Translations under genes and position numbers: made by a program
Notes under the pieces: model-generated
What the model was told of the DNA's origin: nothing
Database searches by the model: none
Seen by the model: the letters and a program-made list of their open reading frames with translations, nothing else
Shown here: piece after piece, positions 31,520 to 39,993 of the stretch
Numbering within the stretch: position 1 is the first letter of the stretch
Layout: each line of letters starts with the position of its first letter
From: Candidatus Iainarchaeum sp.
Lineage (GTDB): Archaea; Iainarchaeota; Iainarchaeia; Iainarchaeales; GCA-2688035
DNA: 64,000 bases
Assembly (NCBI GenBank): GCA_017610175.1
Contig: JAFCCO010000004.1
Coordinates: forward strand, 1 to 64,000
Reading direction: 5' to 3'

Positions 31520-32851
31520 TCAGGCGCTTTCATAGTAGTGTTTAAGTTCCCATTCGGTAACCTGGGCGCTGTAGTCCCCCCACTCCCTTTTCTTTATCGC
31601 AATATATTTCTCAAAAAGCTCTTCACCCAAAGTAGCCCTTACAACCTTGTCCTTGCGCAATTCCCCAATTGCCGAATTCAGTGAGTCCGGCAGGGTTTCA
31701 ATTCCGCTTTCAGCCAGTTGTTTCTCGCTGAAGGAGTGGACATTTCCATCAATTGGGGTTGGCAACTCAGCCCCCTTGCTGATTCCATCCAGCCCTGCTT
31801 CAAGCATTATGGCAAGGGCAAGATATGGATTGCAGCTCGTGTCAGGGCACCTCAGTTCAGCTCTTGTGCTCTGTTCTCTCCCTTCGCTGACCCTTGGAAT
31901 TCTTATCAGCGCGCTTCTGTTTATTTGAGCCCAGCAAATGTAAACAGGGGCCTCAAAGCCGGGAACAAGCCGCTTGTATGAGTTAACACTTGGGCAAAGA
32001 ATTCCAGCCATCCCCTTGGCATGGTTTAGCTGGCCTGCGATAAAACCCTTTGCATCATCACTTAAATTATGCTTGTCAGCGGAATCAAAGAAAAGATTTT
32101 TTCCCTCTGAATCAAACAGGCTCTGATGCACATGCATCCCATTGCCCGCATCTCCAAAAACCGGCTTTGGCATAAATGACGCATAAAGGCCATGGTGGTG
32201 GGATATGTTTTTTGCCACATGTTTGAAGGTGGAAACATTGTCGGCTGCGGTTAATGCATCGGCATATTTAAAATTAATTTCATGCTGGCCGCAGCCAACC
32301 TCGTGATGCGAAGTTTCAACGGTCAGACCCATTGCCTGAAGTGCAAATATCATGTCCCGTCTTACATCGGTTGCAAGGTCTTTTGGGGCAAAATCAAAAT
32401 AGCCCGCTGAGTCGTGCGGAATCGCTTTTTGGGAATCTTGGTCGCCCTTGAAGAGAAAAAATTCCATTTCAGGGCCTGCCATAAAATTAAAGCCCTGCTT
32501 CTTTGCTTTGTCCACCGCTTTCTTTAGGGTGTTTCGCGGGTCACAGGGGGACTGGGTGCCGTTCGGGGAGAAAACATCACACAATACCCTTACAGTGTTG
32601 CAGCCGTTGTTTTTCCAGGGTAAAACAGAGTATGTTACATGGTCGGGAACAAGGTACATGTCGGATTCCGCAAGCCTTGCAAATCCCTCTATACTGCTGC
32701 CGTCAAACCAGGCACCCTTTTCAAGCACTTCCTCCAGGCGCTCAACAGGGATTGTGACACTTTTAAGGCCGCCAAGCAAGTCCATAAACATTAGCTCGAC
32801 AAGCCTGACCTTGTCAGATTTTGCTTTGTTTAACAAATTTTTTTCAACCAT
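31520..32851 (-). CDS. glnA: Glutamine synthetase, type I
   Basis: The 443-residue protein has type I features: WFDGSSIEGFARLAESDMYLVPD, MAGPEMEFFLF, HHEVGCGQHEINFKYADAL, GNGMHVHQSLFD and NRSALIRIPRVSEGREQSTRAELRCPD. It makes glutamine from glutamate, ammonia and ATP. It appears to lack the adenylylation loop tyrosine context of large GSI-beta forms, as usual in archaea. The start ATG at 32851 follows a promoter (AGTATATAACC on this strand, 32880-32890). It is divergent from an Lrp regulator. Confidence 0.95.
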   Translation of the reverse strand: MVEKNLLNKAKSDKVRLVELMFMDLLGGLKSVTIPVERLEEVLEKGAWFDGSSIEGFARLAESDMYLVPDHVTYSVLPWKNNGCNTVRVLCDVFSPNGTQSPCDPRNTLKKAVDKAKKQGFNFMAGPEMEFFLFKGDQDSQKAIPHDSAGYFDFAPKDLATDVRRDMIFALQAMGLTVETSHHEVGCGQHEINFKYADALTAADNVSTFKHVAKNISHHHGLYASFMPKPVFGDAGNGMHVHQSLFDSEGKNLFFDSADKHNLSDDAKGFIAGQLNHAKGMAGILCPSVNSYKRLVPGFEAPVYICWAQINRSALIRIPRVSEGREQSTRAELRCPDTSCNPYLALAIMLEAGLDGISKGAELPTPIDGNVHSFSEKQLAESGIETLPDSLNSAIGELRKDKVVRATLGEELFEKYIAIKKREWGDYSAQVTEWELKHYYESA

Positions 32852-32991
32852 CAAATCACAATAAAAAAAGTGTTTCTAAAGGTTATATACTTTTTGTACA
32901 ATTTACCAAACAATACCTCTACTAAAAAGCTTTTTTTAAAACAAATGTTTAAAATTACTTCCACACAGTAAACTTTTTTGAACGATTGAAT
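32852..32991. promoter_or_regulatory. Divergent glnA / Lrp control region
   Basis: On the minus strand AGTATATAACC (32880-32890) is the glnA TATA box, about 28 bases before its likely start point. On the plus strand TTTTTTTAAAAC and ATGTTTAAAATT (32932-32956) serve the Lrp gene. The 140-base space is ample for Lrp binding sites to control both. Confidence 0.6.
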
Positions 32992-33435
32992 ATGAAAATC
33001 GACAAAACCGACCAGGAAATAATCAACCTTCTGCTGGGCAATGCAAAACTTTCATTCAGAAAACTTGCCAAAAAAGCAGGCGTCAGTGTTGCAACTGCAA
33101 TGAACAGGGTTAAAAGGCTGGAAAAAGAGGGAATAATAAAGGGTTATTCTGCAGAGCTTGACTATGAAAAACTCGGCTACGAGTTTGACGCAATAGTCGA
33201 GGTACGGGTTTCGCACGGAAAATTGTACGAAGTCGAGGAAAAAATTTCACAAAACCCAAATGTCACCGCAATATATGATGCAACCGGGGAATTTGACATA
33301 ACACTCATATGCAAATTCAAAAACAGAAGGCAACTCAACAACTTTGTTAAATCACTGCAAACCATCAAATATGTTGAGCGAACCCTGACAAAGTTGGTGC
33401 TGAAAACAATTAAAGAAAAGGCAATAAAGGTTTAG
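32992..33435 (+). CDS. Lrp/AsnC family regulator
   Basis: The 147-residue protein has the Lrp helix-turn-helix (DKTDQEIINLLLGNAKLSFRKLAKKAGVSVATAMNRVKRLEKEGIIKGY, spanning residues 4-52) and the C-terminal RAM domain (VEVRVSHGKLYEVEEKI, YDATGEFDITLICKFKN). RAM domains bind amino acids such as glutamine. Divergent placement next to glnA, known for archaeal Lrp proteins, suggests it controls glutamine synthesis. Confidence 0.88.
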   Translation: MKIDKTDQEIINLLLGNAKLSFRKLAKKAGVSVATAMNRVKRLEKEGIIKGYSAELDYEKLGYEFDAIVEVRVSHGKLYEVEEKISQNPNVTAIYDATGEFDITLICKFKNRRQLNNFVKSLQTIKYVERTLTKLVLKTIKEKAIKV

Positions 33436-33722
33436 GGCAACGTGAAAAGCCGATCATCGCCCTTTCCGTCAAGAATTTTTGCGCGAACTCCCGCATCAAG
33501 CCAGGCATGGGCGTAACTGTAGGCGGCAAGAGCAAGCAACAGCTTGCCATGCAGCTCAAAGTGCTTTGCGTCCTCAAAATAGTTGCGCGCCATGGAAAGA
33601 AAGTCCTTTGCACGCTTAAAATCAACTGTTCCCTTTTTTGCAATTATGCTTGCCTTTTCAAGGGCCTCCCTGGTAAGTTTCCTGTACTGCTCAACCCTTT
33701 CCTCAAGCTCGTGACTACTCAT
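33432..33722 (-). CDS. DUF357 family protein
   Basis: The 96-residue helical protein has the DUF357 pattern (LEERVEQYRKLTREALEKA, FLSMARNYFEDAKHF, AYSYAHAWLDAGVRAKIL). This small archaeal family has no assigned activity. It overlaps dphB by eight bases and so is likely co-expressed with it. Confidence 0.8.
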   Translation of the reverse strand: MSSHELEERVEQYRKLTREALEKASIIAKKGTVDFKRAKDFLSMARNYFEDAKHFELHGKLLLALAAYSYAHAWLDAGVRAKILDGKGDDRLFTLP

Positions 33723-34476
33723 AGCCAGCCAACTCCCTCAAAGCCTCTTTCTCCTTGTCATTCAGGTCCCCTGCAATAATCAAGGACTGCGGAAAAGCGG
33801 CATAGGATGAACGCTTAAGTTCTGTTGGCTTTCCTGCCTTAATTTGTTCACTGCCGGCTCCAATCCCGTAAAGACCCACTGCAACAGATTCTGAAACAAT
33901 TGGCTTGCCGCGTTTCTTTTCAATCTTTTCAAGAATGGAGAGGGCATCACCAACGCTCATATACAATTCCTTTTCCGCATCAATGTCCAAAAGGCAGAGG
34001 GTGTGAAGCCCAGATTTCTTGTTTGCCTCAATGATGTCATAAAAGGACTCTGGAGCATAATTTTTCTGGGGCGTAACAATTGTGCAGGTTCTTCCAAACT
34101 TGTAAACGTCAAGCCCTGTGTTCCCAAGAAAATCAAATATGCTTAGGCCCGCAATTGCCTTTGACTTTATTCCCTGCTTTTTTGCATCAAGCAAAACCTG
34201 CACATGGGTTGTGGCATTAAGTGGGTTTCCAAAAATAAGCAGTGCAACGTCCTCCTGCTTTGCCCCTTTCAGCAGAAGCTCAAACCCCTGCTCAACACCG
34301 TCGCGCTTAAGCTCAATAAACTTTTTTCCAGTGGACTTCTCCAATTCAAAAATGCTACCCTCACTGTACTTGGAGGTGTATGATTCAAAAAACACCTTGG
34401 AACAGGATTCAATTGCCTCTTTGGCCTCGATGGTAATCTGCTTTGGGTTAAGCCCTACGCCTATCAAGTAAAACAT
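33715..34476 (-). CDS. dphB: Diphthine synthase
   Basis: The 253-residue SAM-dependent methylase has the family marks MFYLIGVGLNPKQIT, LIFGNPLNATTHVQVLLDA, IAGLSIFDFLGNTGLDVYKFG and a conserved late segment (GAGSEQIKAG, AFPQSLIIAGDL). It methylates the modified histidine of elongation factor 2 in diphthamide synthesis. Confidence 0.92.
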   Translation of the reverse strand: MFYLIGVGLNPKQITIEAKEAIESCSKVFFESYTSKYSEGSIFELEKSTGKKFIELKRDGVEQGFELLLKGAKQEDVALLIFGNPLNATTHVQVLLDAKKQGIKSKAIAGLSIFDFLGNTGLDVYKFGRTCTIVTPQKNYAPESFYDIIEANKKSGLHTLCLLDIDAEKELYMSVGDALSILEKIEKKRGKPIVSESVAVGLYGIGAGSEQIKAGKPTELKRSSYAAFPQSLIIAGDLNDKEKEALRELAGYE

Positions 34477-34508
34477 TTTTTATCAAAAAAAATCTTAGTG
34501 GAACAGGT

Positions 34509-36158
34509 TTAAATCTTTGCCGCTGCGGCCCTGTCGGCAAAAATGCCCGCTCCAAAATGCGGTCGGAGAACTGCTGCAGGACAGCCTTTAACCCCGCCCT
34601 TCAACGCACACCTAACCGCCTTTGCCTTGTTTTTCCCCGAAGCAAGAAGCAAAATGCTGCGGCTGTTTCCCACAATGGTTTTCAGGCCAACAGTAAGGGC
34701 CTGTGCGGGAGCAATTCCATCCTTAAAACCCCCGCCGTTTACTTTCCTCGTTTGCTTTGAAAGCCTTACAACACGGGTTGCACTTTTCGGGGAACTTCCG
34801 GGCTCATTGAATGCAATGTGGCCGTTTTGCCCAATTCCCAGAAGGCAAAGATCAATCTTAAAATGTTTAATTGCCGATTCGTGGGCACGGCACTCCCTTT
34901 TGAGGTTGCCAATTGAACCATCCAGAAGGAAAACGTTCCTGTGCCTTGCCCTCACTTTAAGCAAAAAGTGTTTCATAAGAAAGTGGCTGAAGCTGTTTTT
35001 GTTTTCAGGAGAAAGCCCTGCATATTCATCAAGGGCAAAGAACCTCACATTTCTGAAATCAACTTCGCCCCGCTTGCTTGCACCCACAAGAAGGCTGTAA
35101 AGTTTCTTTGGGGTTTCACCCGTTGGCAAAGCAATTGATGCGTTGGGTTTTCTGTTAACAAGTTCTATTACTTTGGCGGCTGCGGCCTTGCTCAGCTCAC
35201 TGTGATTTTTGAATACCGAAACAATGGGGCTTGAATTTGAGCTGATAAATTTCATTAAGCCCTTGCCCTTTGCGGCAACAAGACCGTGCGCAACAATTGT
35301 TTTTGATGCAACAAAGTTCCCTGCACGCATGCAGTTAAAAAGTGAGAATCTGTTCATCAGGCCAAACACAAACCCCGCATTGAATGCGTCACCCGCCCCT
35401 GTTGTATCAACAGCCTTTGCTTTAATTGCGGGAACATCAACTGCTTGCGCCCCCTTTACAAACAGGCTCACCCCAAGCCTGCCCCTCTTCAAAATTACCG
35501 CGCCGGTCACTTTCTTAAGCAGGCTCTGCACCCTTGCAGTTTCTGAATTTCCCTTTACAATGTGCTTCAGCTCAACCTCGTTAGTGAAAAGGAAATCAAT
35601 AAACGGAAAGAATTTGTTAAGCGTCCAAATGTTTGCGGTGTCAAAGCAGGTGTCAAAGCACACGATTGCTTTCTTTGCCCTAAGTTTTTTTAGCAACGGA
35701 ACAAAGCCGGCGCGCAACTTCTTTAGATGATAGAAGCCACCAAAGAAAACCACGTCATCGGCGCGGACTTTTGATAAAATCCGCGATGCGACATCTGAAG
35801 CTGTAATTCCTGAAAGGCAATTCTTTTTTGAAAGAATTGCTCTGCCCCCGTCTTGCCTGATTGATATTACACTGAATGCATTCCCTTTAGTGCTTTCCAC
35901 AAGGGAGAAGCCAACGTGTGCCTTCTTCAATCCCTTTTTCAGAAATGATGTTGCAAAGTCTTTTCCAATTGCACTAACAAGCACCGGCTCCAACCCAAGC
36001 TTTGAGGCGAAGACCGAGAAGTTTGCGGCATTTCCCCCTATTGAAAAATCAAGCGAGTTAAGCGCGTGCTCTTCACCAAAAACAGGTCGGGACAAAATGC
36101 CCTGCAGGACATCCACGCAAAGATCCCCTACCGCAAAAAGCCTTCTTTCATGAGCCAT
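34509..36158 (-). CDS. PfkB sugar kinase fused to NagB-type deaminase
   Basis: Residues 1-305 form a PfkB-type kinase: GDLCVDVLQG (11-20), GGNAANFSVF (41-50), and DTTGAGDAFNAGF (251-263) with the catalytic Asp256-Asp257 region. Residues ~312-549 form a glucosamine-6-phosphate deaminase: LPTGETPKKLY (344-354), FALDEYAGL (374-382), GIGQNGHIAFNEPG (441-454) with His447 and Glu452. Each half is full length, so one chain could phosphorylate an amino sugar and convert it to fructose-6-phosphate and ammonia. The divergent PIG-L deacetylase would supply free amino sugar. The kinase substrate is inferred. Confidence 0.85.
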   Translation of the reverse strand: MAHERRLFAVGDLCVDVLQGILSRPVFGEEHALNSLDFSIGGNAANFSVFASKLGLEPVLVSAIGKDFATSFLKKGLKKAHVGFSLVESTKGNAFSVISIRQDGGRAILSKKNCLSGITASDVASRILSKVRADDVVFFGGFYHLKKLRAGFVPLLKKLRAKKAIVCFDTCFDTANIWTLNKFFPFIDFLFTNEVELKHIVKGNSETARVQSLLKKVTGAVILKRGRLGVSLFVKGAQAVDVPAIKAKAVDTTGAGDAFNAGFVFGLMNRFSLFNCMRAGNFVASKTIVAHGLVAAKGKGLMKFISSNSSPIVSVFKNHSELSKAAAAKVIELVNRKPNASIALPTGETPKKLYSLLVGASKRGEVDFRNVRFFALDEYAGLSPENKNSFSHFLMKHFLLKVRARHRNVFLLDGSIGNLKRECRAHESAIKHFKIDLCLLGIGQNGHIAFNEPGSSPKSATRVVRLSKQTRKVNGGGFKDGIAPAQALTVGLKTIVGNSRSILLLASGKNKAKAVRCALKGGVKGCPAAVLRPHFGAGIFADRAAAAKI

Positions 36159-36213
36159 TCAGGCATTTAATAGTATAAATTTGTATTTAACCCTTTTGCA
36201 GCAATTTTTCTGC

Positions 36214-36810
36214 ATGAAAAAGGCGTTAGTTGTGGTCGCACACCCTGATGACGAAACTATTTGGTGCGGCGGAACAATATTGTCAAATCCAGACAGGGCT
36301 TGGACAATAATAAGCCTTTGCAGAAAAGACGACCCGGACAGGGCACCCAAATTCAAAAAAGTGTGCGCAAAACTGAATGCAAAATGCGCGATCTCAAACC
36401 TTGATGATGAAAACGTTGAGAAGCCTGTTGCACTTGAAGAGATTAAGTCACGGGTTGAGTCAATGCTTGCAGAGCTTAATGCGGGGAGTGAATTTGATTT
36501 TATTTTCACGCACGGCGCAACCGGTGAGTACGGACACCGCAGGCACCGCGAAGTTCACCGCGCAGTTATCGAACTGCTTGGCTCCAAGAAGCTTCGCGCG
36601 CACAAAGTTCTCTTCTTCAACTACAAGTTGGACGCGAGTGACGCGTTCTGCACACCGGATGAGCGCGGCGCGGCGCATGTCGAGCGGCTCGGCAACGAGA
36701 TTGCGCGAAAGAAATGTTTATTAATCACTTCAACGTATGGATTTAATGAGAAAAGCTTTGAAACGCTAAGCGCACAAAGCAAAGAAACATTTAAAGTGGT
36801 TGATCGGTGA
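36214..36810 (+). CDS. PIG-L/LmbE family deacetylase
   Basis: The 198-residue protein has the zinc motif AHPDDE (near residue 9) and HGATGEYGHRRHREVHRAV, both diagnostic of N-acetylglucosamine-type deacetylases. The ATG at 36214 suits the upstream AT-rich promoter; an in-frame TTG at 36181 is less likely. Two bases separate it from the glycosyltransferase. It may free GlcN for the PfkB-NagB protein or act on a glycolipid. Confidence 0.85.
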   Translation: MKKALVVVAHPDDETIWCGGTILSNPDRAWTIISLCRKDDPDRAPKFKKVCAKLNAKCAISNLDDENVEKPVALEEIKSRVESMLAELNAGSEFDFIFTHGATGEYGHRRHREVHRAVIELLGSKKLRAHKVLFFNYKLDASDAFCTPDERGAAHVERLGNEIARKKCLLITSTYGFNEKSFETLSAQSKETFKVVDR

Positions 36811-36811
36811 A

Positions 36812-37951
36812 ATGAAAAGCCTTGTTTTGTATCCATATCCAATGGAACTTGACGGAGTAAGCATCCAAGGGGCAATGCTCCACCGCGGACTCGTTGAGAA
36901 CGGTGTTGAGTCTCTTGAGTGCGACCGCGAAGCCGACTTTGAAAAGGAATGGGTTTACAAAAGTTTCAAGCCCGACGTCTCAATCGGAATTGGGTACTGG
37001 GGCGACACTCCTACTATTATTGAAAATCCAATGCACCACGGAGTGACACCGGTCCCGTGGCTTAATGCGGACGGTTGGGTTGCAAACTACCACGATGTGC
37101 TTAACGATTTGCCCCTTATTATGGTTACTAGCCACTGGGTGAAGCACACCTACAATCGCGATGGGGTGAGCAACAAAAATCTTGAAGTAATGCCCATCGG
37201 GATTGATATGGATGAAATGAGCCCCCTGCCCAAAGACCATCAAAGCGTCCAACAGATTAGAAAAATGCTTCGCATAAAACCGGAGCAGAAAATGATTCTT
37301 ACAATAGGTGGGGACACAACAAGCAAGGGCTTCCAGGAAGTGCTTCATGCACTGGGCAAAATTGACAAGGAATTTGGCGACTGGGTTTACGTTGGCAAGA
37401 GCTGGGAATGCAGGTCACCCTACTACCATTACAAAGAGGAACTCAAGATCATGCGCGATCTTGGAATTAGGAGAAAGGTTCGTTTCCTTGACGGTCCGAT
37501 GTCAAGAAATATTATGAGGGCGCTGCTTAGCGCGTGCGATATTTACGCCGCCCCAAGCAGAATCGACGGCTTCGGGATGATTCAGGTTGAGGCACAGGCA
37601 TGCGGAACGCCGGTTCTCGGAATTGACAGCATGGGAATCAAAGACACGGTAATTCACAACAAAACAGGATTGCTTGCAAAAGTTGGAGAGGAAACAAAGC
37701 TTACCGAAGAGTGGGCTTACAGATGGCACGGATTCAAAAAGAAGCACAAGATTAAGTTTGACGAACCAAAAACCTTTGCGGTCAAAGCCGATGTGGACGA
37801 TTTATCAAAACACCTGCATAAGATGCTAACCGAAGATGAATTCAGGGCAAAGCTTGGAACACAGGCAAGAGAACACGTTGTCAAAAACTTTGAATACAGG
37901 CATGTTGCAAAGCAAGTTGAAAACCTGATTCAGAAAAAGCTTCATCTTTAG
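36812..37951 (+). CDS. GT4-type glycosyltransferase
   Basis: The 379-residue protein has a GT-B fold: LTIGGDTTSKGFQEVLHALGKI, PSRIDGFGMIQVEAQACGTPVLG with the E-x7-E-type nucleotide-sugar motif, and a C-terminal helix (GTQAREHVVKNFEYRHVAKQVENLI). The donor and acceptor cannot be told. It forms a pair with the deacetylase and overlaps the convergent glycosidase stop by four bases. Confidence 0.85.
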   Translation: MKSLVLYPYPMELDGVSIQGAMLHRGLVENGVESLECDREADFEKEWVYKSFKPDVSIGIGYWGDTPTIIENPMHHGVTPVPWLNADGWVANYHDVLNDLPLIMVTSHWVKHTYNRDGVSNKNLEVMPIGIDMDEMSPLPKDHQSVQQIRKMLRIKPEQKMILTIGGDTTSKGFQEVLHALGKIDKEFGDWVYVGKSWECRSPYYHYKEELKIMRDLGIRRKVRFLDGPMSRNIMRALLSACDIYAAPSRIDGFGMIQVEAQACGTPVLGIDSMGIKDTVIHNKTGLLAKVGEETKLTEEWAYRWHGFKKKHKIKFDEPKTFAVKADVDDLSKHLHKMLTEDEFRAKLGTQAREHVVKNFEYRHVAKQVENLIQKKLHL

Positions 37952-39087
37952 AAGAAAGGAACTTTTTTTGTTGCAACACTTTCAGATGCAAGAATAAACG
38001 CACCCGCACTCCAGGCATGGTAACTGCTTCCGCCGGCCTTCCTTGTTCCGGGGTGCACCCATTCATTAAATTCCCACTTGTAATTAACGCCAAGCTTGTT
38101 GCAGCGCAAAAGCTTTTTCAACTCATGCTCTGCCCTTTCAAACCGCTCAGCCTTAACAAGCGCGGTAACATAAAAGCCCCCAACATACGGCCAGATGCCT
38201 CCATTAATATAATAATTTGGCTTTGCCGCAAGGCATTTGCTGAAATAATCCTGCCACTCCTTTGCCCCACGCCTGATTGGGGGATAAATAACGCGAACAG
38301 GATACGGCTTGTCAATCCCCTTTTTGTCAACAAAGTCAAGAATTGATTCTGCTTCCTCTTTGCCCGCAAGGCCTCCGCAAACGGCAAGCATGTTTCCAAG
38401 GGAATCAAACCATTTTTCCTGCTCGGTAATCCCGTCATGCCCCTTCCATCTCCAGGGAAGAAAGTAGCCGAGTTTTTTATCAAACAGGTTCACATGCCTG
38501 TGGTCCCCCATTGCGGCGGACTTCACCTTTTTTGCAAGGGAAGTTTTGTCAAACAATTTCAAAGCAGAGTAATACATTGCAATCGAGTTTACTGTGTGCC
38601 CGTACTTGTGGGGGAAGCAATCCTGCCAGTCACTTGTCGGGTGCTGTTCAGGCAAATAGTCCTCGCCTGTGTCCTGGCAAAGCAGCCAGAAGAACGCTTT
38701 GTCAATCTCCTTTTTTCTTTTTCTAAGAAGCGAACGGTCCTTGTAGGCCAAAGCATATGCCTTCATCCCAAGCAGCCACCAAAGTGTGCTGTCAATTGTT
38801 GCAAAAGTTGACTGCTTTCTTCTCTTGGGGTCCCAGTTGTCAACCGCGTTTGGAATCTGACCAACAGCACTCTGGTTCCTTACAAGTGTTTCAAGAGTTA
38901 TGCTAAACTGGGTCTTGAACTGCTTTTCTGGGTCGGCAACGCTTGCCCCAATCAGGCCAATCATACTGTCCCTGGAAAACACCATATTGTAGCCGCCCCT
39001 GCCGCCACTTGCGTGCATTCCATGCGGGGTGCTGCATTTTTGCAGGGCAATTCTTGCCCTCTTAAGTGCTTCTTCCTGCTGACCCAT
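37948..39087 (-). CDS. Alpha/alpha-barrel glycoside hydrolase (debranching- or GH100-like)
   Basis: The 379-residue protein has the (alpha/alpha)6 glycosidase marks: GGYNMVFSRDSMIGLIGA, GQIPNAVDNWD, TIDSTLWWLLGMKAYALAY, TSDWQDCFP, and INGGIWPYVGGFYVTALV, ending AGGSSYHAWSAGAFILA. These resemble amylo-alpha-1,6-glucosidases and neutral invertases. No signal peptide, so it acts inside the cell, perhaps on a storage or glycoconjugate sugar. Start ATG 39087 preferred over a TTG one codon upstream. Confidence 0.75.
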   Translation of the reverse strand: MGQQEEALKRARIALQKCSTPHGMHASGGRGGYNMVFSRDSMIGLIGASVADPEKQFKTQFSITLETLVRNQSAVGQIPNAVDNWDPKRRKQSTFATIDSTLWWLLGMKAYALAYKDRSLLRKRKKEIDKAFFWLLCQDTGEDYLPEQHPTSDWQDCFPHKYGHTVNSIAMYYSALKLFDKTSLAKKVKSAAMGDHRHVNLFDKKLGYFLPWRWKGHDGITEQEKWFDSLGNMLAVCGGLAGKEEAESILDFVDKKGIDKPYPVRVIYPPIRRGAKEWQDYFSKCLAAKPNYYINGGIWPYVGGFYVTALVKAERFERAEHELKKLLRCNKLGVNYKWEFNEWVHPGTRKAGGSSYHAWSAGAFILASESVATKKVPFF

Positions 39088-39114
39088 CAAAAGAATAGAT
39101 GATTTAACTAGTAT

Positions 39115-39666
39115 TTAATTATTCGCAGCTTTGAACTCGTCTTTCAGCATAGAATACAGTTTAAGGTCCTTAAAGCCGCCAAAAGCGGGATTGCATTTCT
39201 TGCGCAATACCCCCTCAAACTTAAAGCCAACCTTTTCAATCACGCGCCTGCTTGAATCGTTTCCAATAACGTGGCTGACCTGGACCCTGTTTAGTTTTAG
39301 CTCGTTGAATGCGTAATCCAGCATTATGCGGACCGCTTCAGGCATTATCCCCCTTCCCCTGTGCGCCTTGCCAAGGTGGTATGCAAGTTCAGCGCAACTG
39401 TTCGGTTTGTCAATTTTGATAAGGCCAATGTTTCCGACGGGCGTAGTCTCCCCCTTTGAAACAATCGCAAGGTCAATGCGCCCGCCTGTTTGCCTCTCTG
39501 CCTCAGATCTGCTTATGAAGTCAACCGCATGCTTCAGATTGTAGGGGTGCGGGATGTGGGTAACTTTTCCTAAATCAATTTCATCACAGCTTGCCCTAAG
39601 GGCTTCTGCATCGCTTGCACTCCAATACCTTAAGAAAATCCCTTTTCCCTCAAGTTCCACCAGCAC
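39115..39666 (-). CDS. GNAT acetyltransferase of the RimJ/RimL type
   Basis: The 183-residue product has GNAT motifs: GIFLRYWSASDAEALRA, a long middle, ELAYHLGKAHRGRGIMPEAVRIMLDYAF with the acetyl-CoA loop, and LNRVQVSHVIGNDSSRRVIEKVGFKFEGVLR. It probably acetylates a protein N-terminus or a small amine. GTG at 39666 is chosen because it follows an AT-rich promoter near 39685; GTG at 39660 and a more distal GTG at 39696 are alternatives. Confidence 0.8.
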   Translation of the reverse strand: MLVELEGKGIFLRYWSASDAEALRASCDEIDLGKVTHIPHPYNLKHAVDFISRSEAERQTGGRIDLAIVSKGETTPVGNIGLIKIDKPNSCAELAYHLGKAHRGRGIMPEAVRIMLDYAFNELKLNRVQVSHVIGNDSSRRVIEKVGFKFEGVLRKKCNPAFGGFKDLKLYSMLKDEFKAANN

Positions 39667-39797
39667 ACCTCTTGTTACTATTTTTATTCGCAACACTTAT
39701 TTTAATATGAAAAGAAACCCTGAAAAGGAGCTTTTGCCGGTTGGAAGTTAAAGGATTTAAAGTAATGCATCCCATAATTTGTTAGCTTTCAAAGCAA

Positions 39798-39835
39798 TTT
39801 TCTTTTGGCAAAGCTTTCCTTTTTCCAAAAGAAAA
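39798..39835 (+). repeat. Perfect 11-base inverted repeat before tRNA-Pro
   Basis: TTTTCTTTTGG (39798-39808) and CCAAAAGAAAA (39825-39835) pair exactly over 11 bases with a 16-base loop. The right arm ends six bases before the tRNA 5' end. It may be a stem in the tRNA leader, a factor-binding site, or part of an attachment site; none is proven. Confidence 0.6.
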
Positions 39836-39841
39836 GGTTCT

Positions 39842-39916
39842 GGGACGGTAGTATAGCTTGGTCTAGTATTCGGCGTTCGGGGCGCCGTGACGGGGGTTCA
39901 AATCCTCCCCGTCCCA
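39842..39916 (+). tRNA. tRNA-Pro with CGG anticodon
   Basis: All arms fold: acceptor GGGACGG with CCGTCCC plus discriminator A; D stem GTAT (39851-39854) with GTAT (39866-39869); anticodon stem CGGCG with CGCCG around loop TTCGGGG, giving anticodon CGG at 39878-39880; T stem GGGGG with CCTCC around TTCAAAT. G37 after the anticodon suits tRNA-Pro. No intron is present and CCA is not encoded. Confidence 0.95.
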
Positions 39917-39993
39917 TTCCCGAGCTTTGGCGAGGAAACACTTTTAAAGTAGTTAGACCTTATTTTGTTAAACAGTTTTTTGGTGGGTTGGGT

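Noticed and set aside
36480..36720. GC-richer stretch in the PIG-L gene as a sign of foreign DNA
   Set aside because: It is confined to part of one conserved gene with no flanking repeats or mobile-element genes.
39805..39993. In-frame extension of CTP synthase upstream through the tRNA
   Set aside because: It would code across a perfectly folded tRNA-Pro; the ATG at 39994 and a nearby TATA-like box give a normal start.
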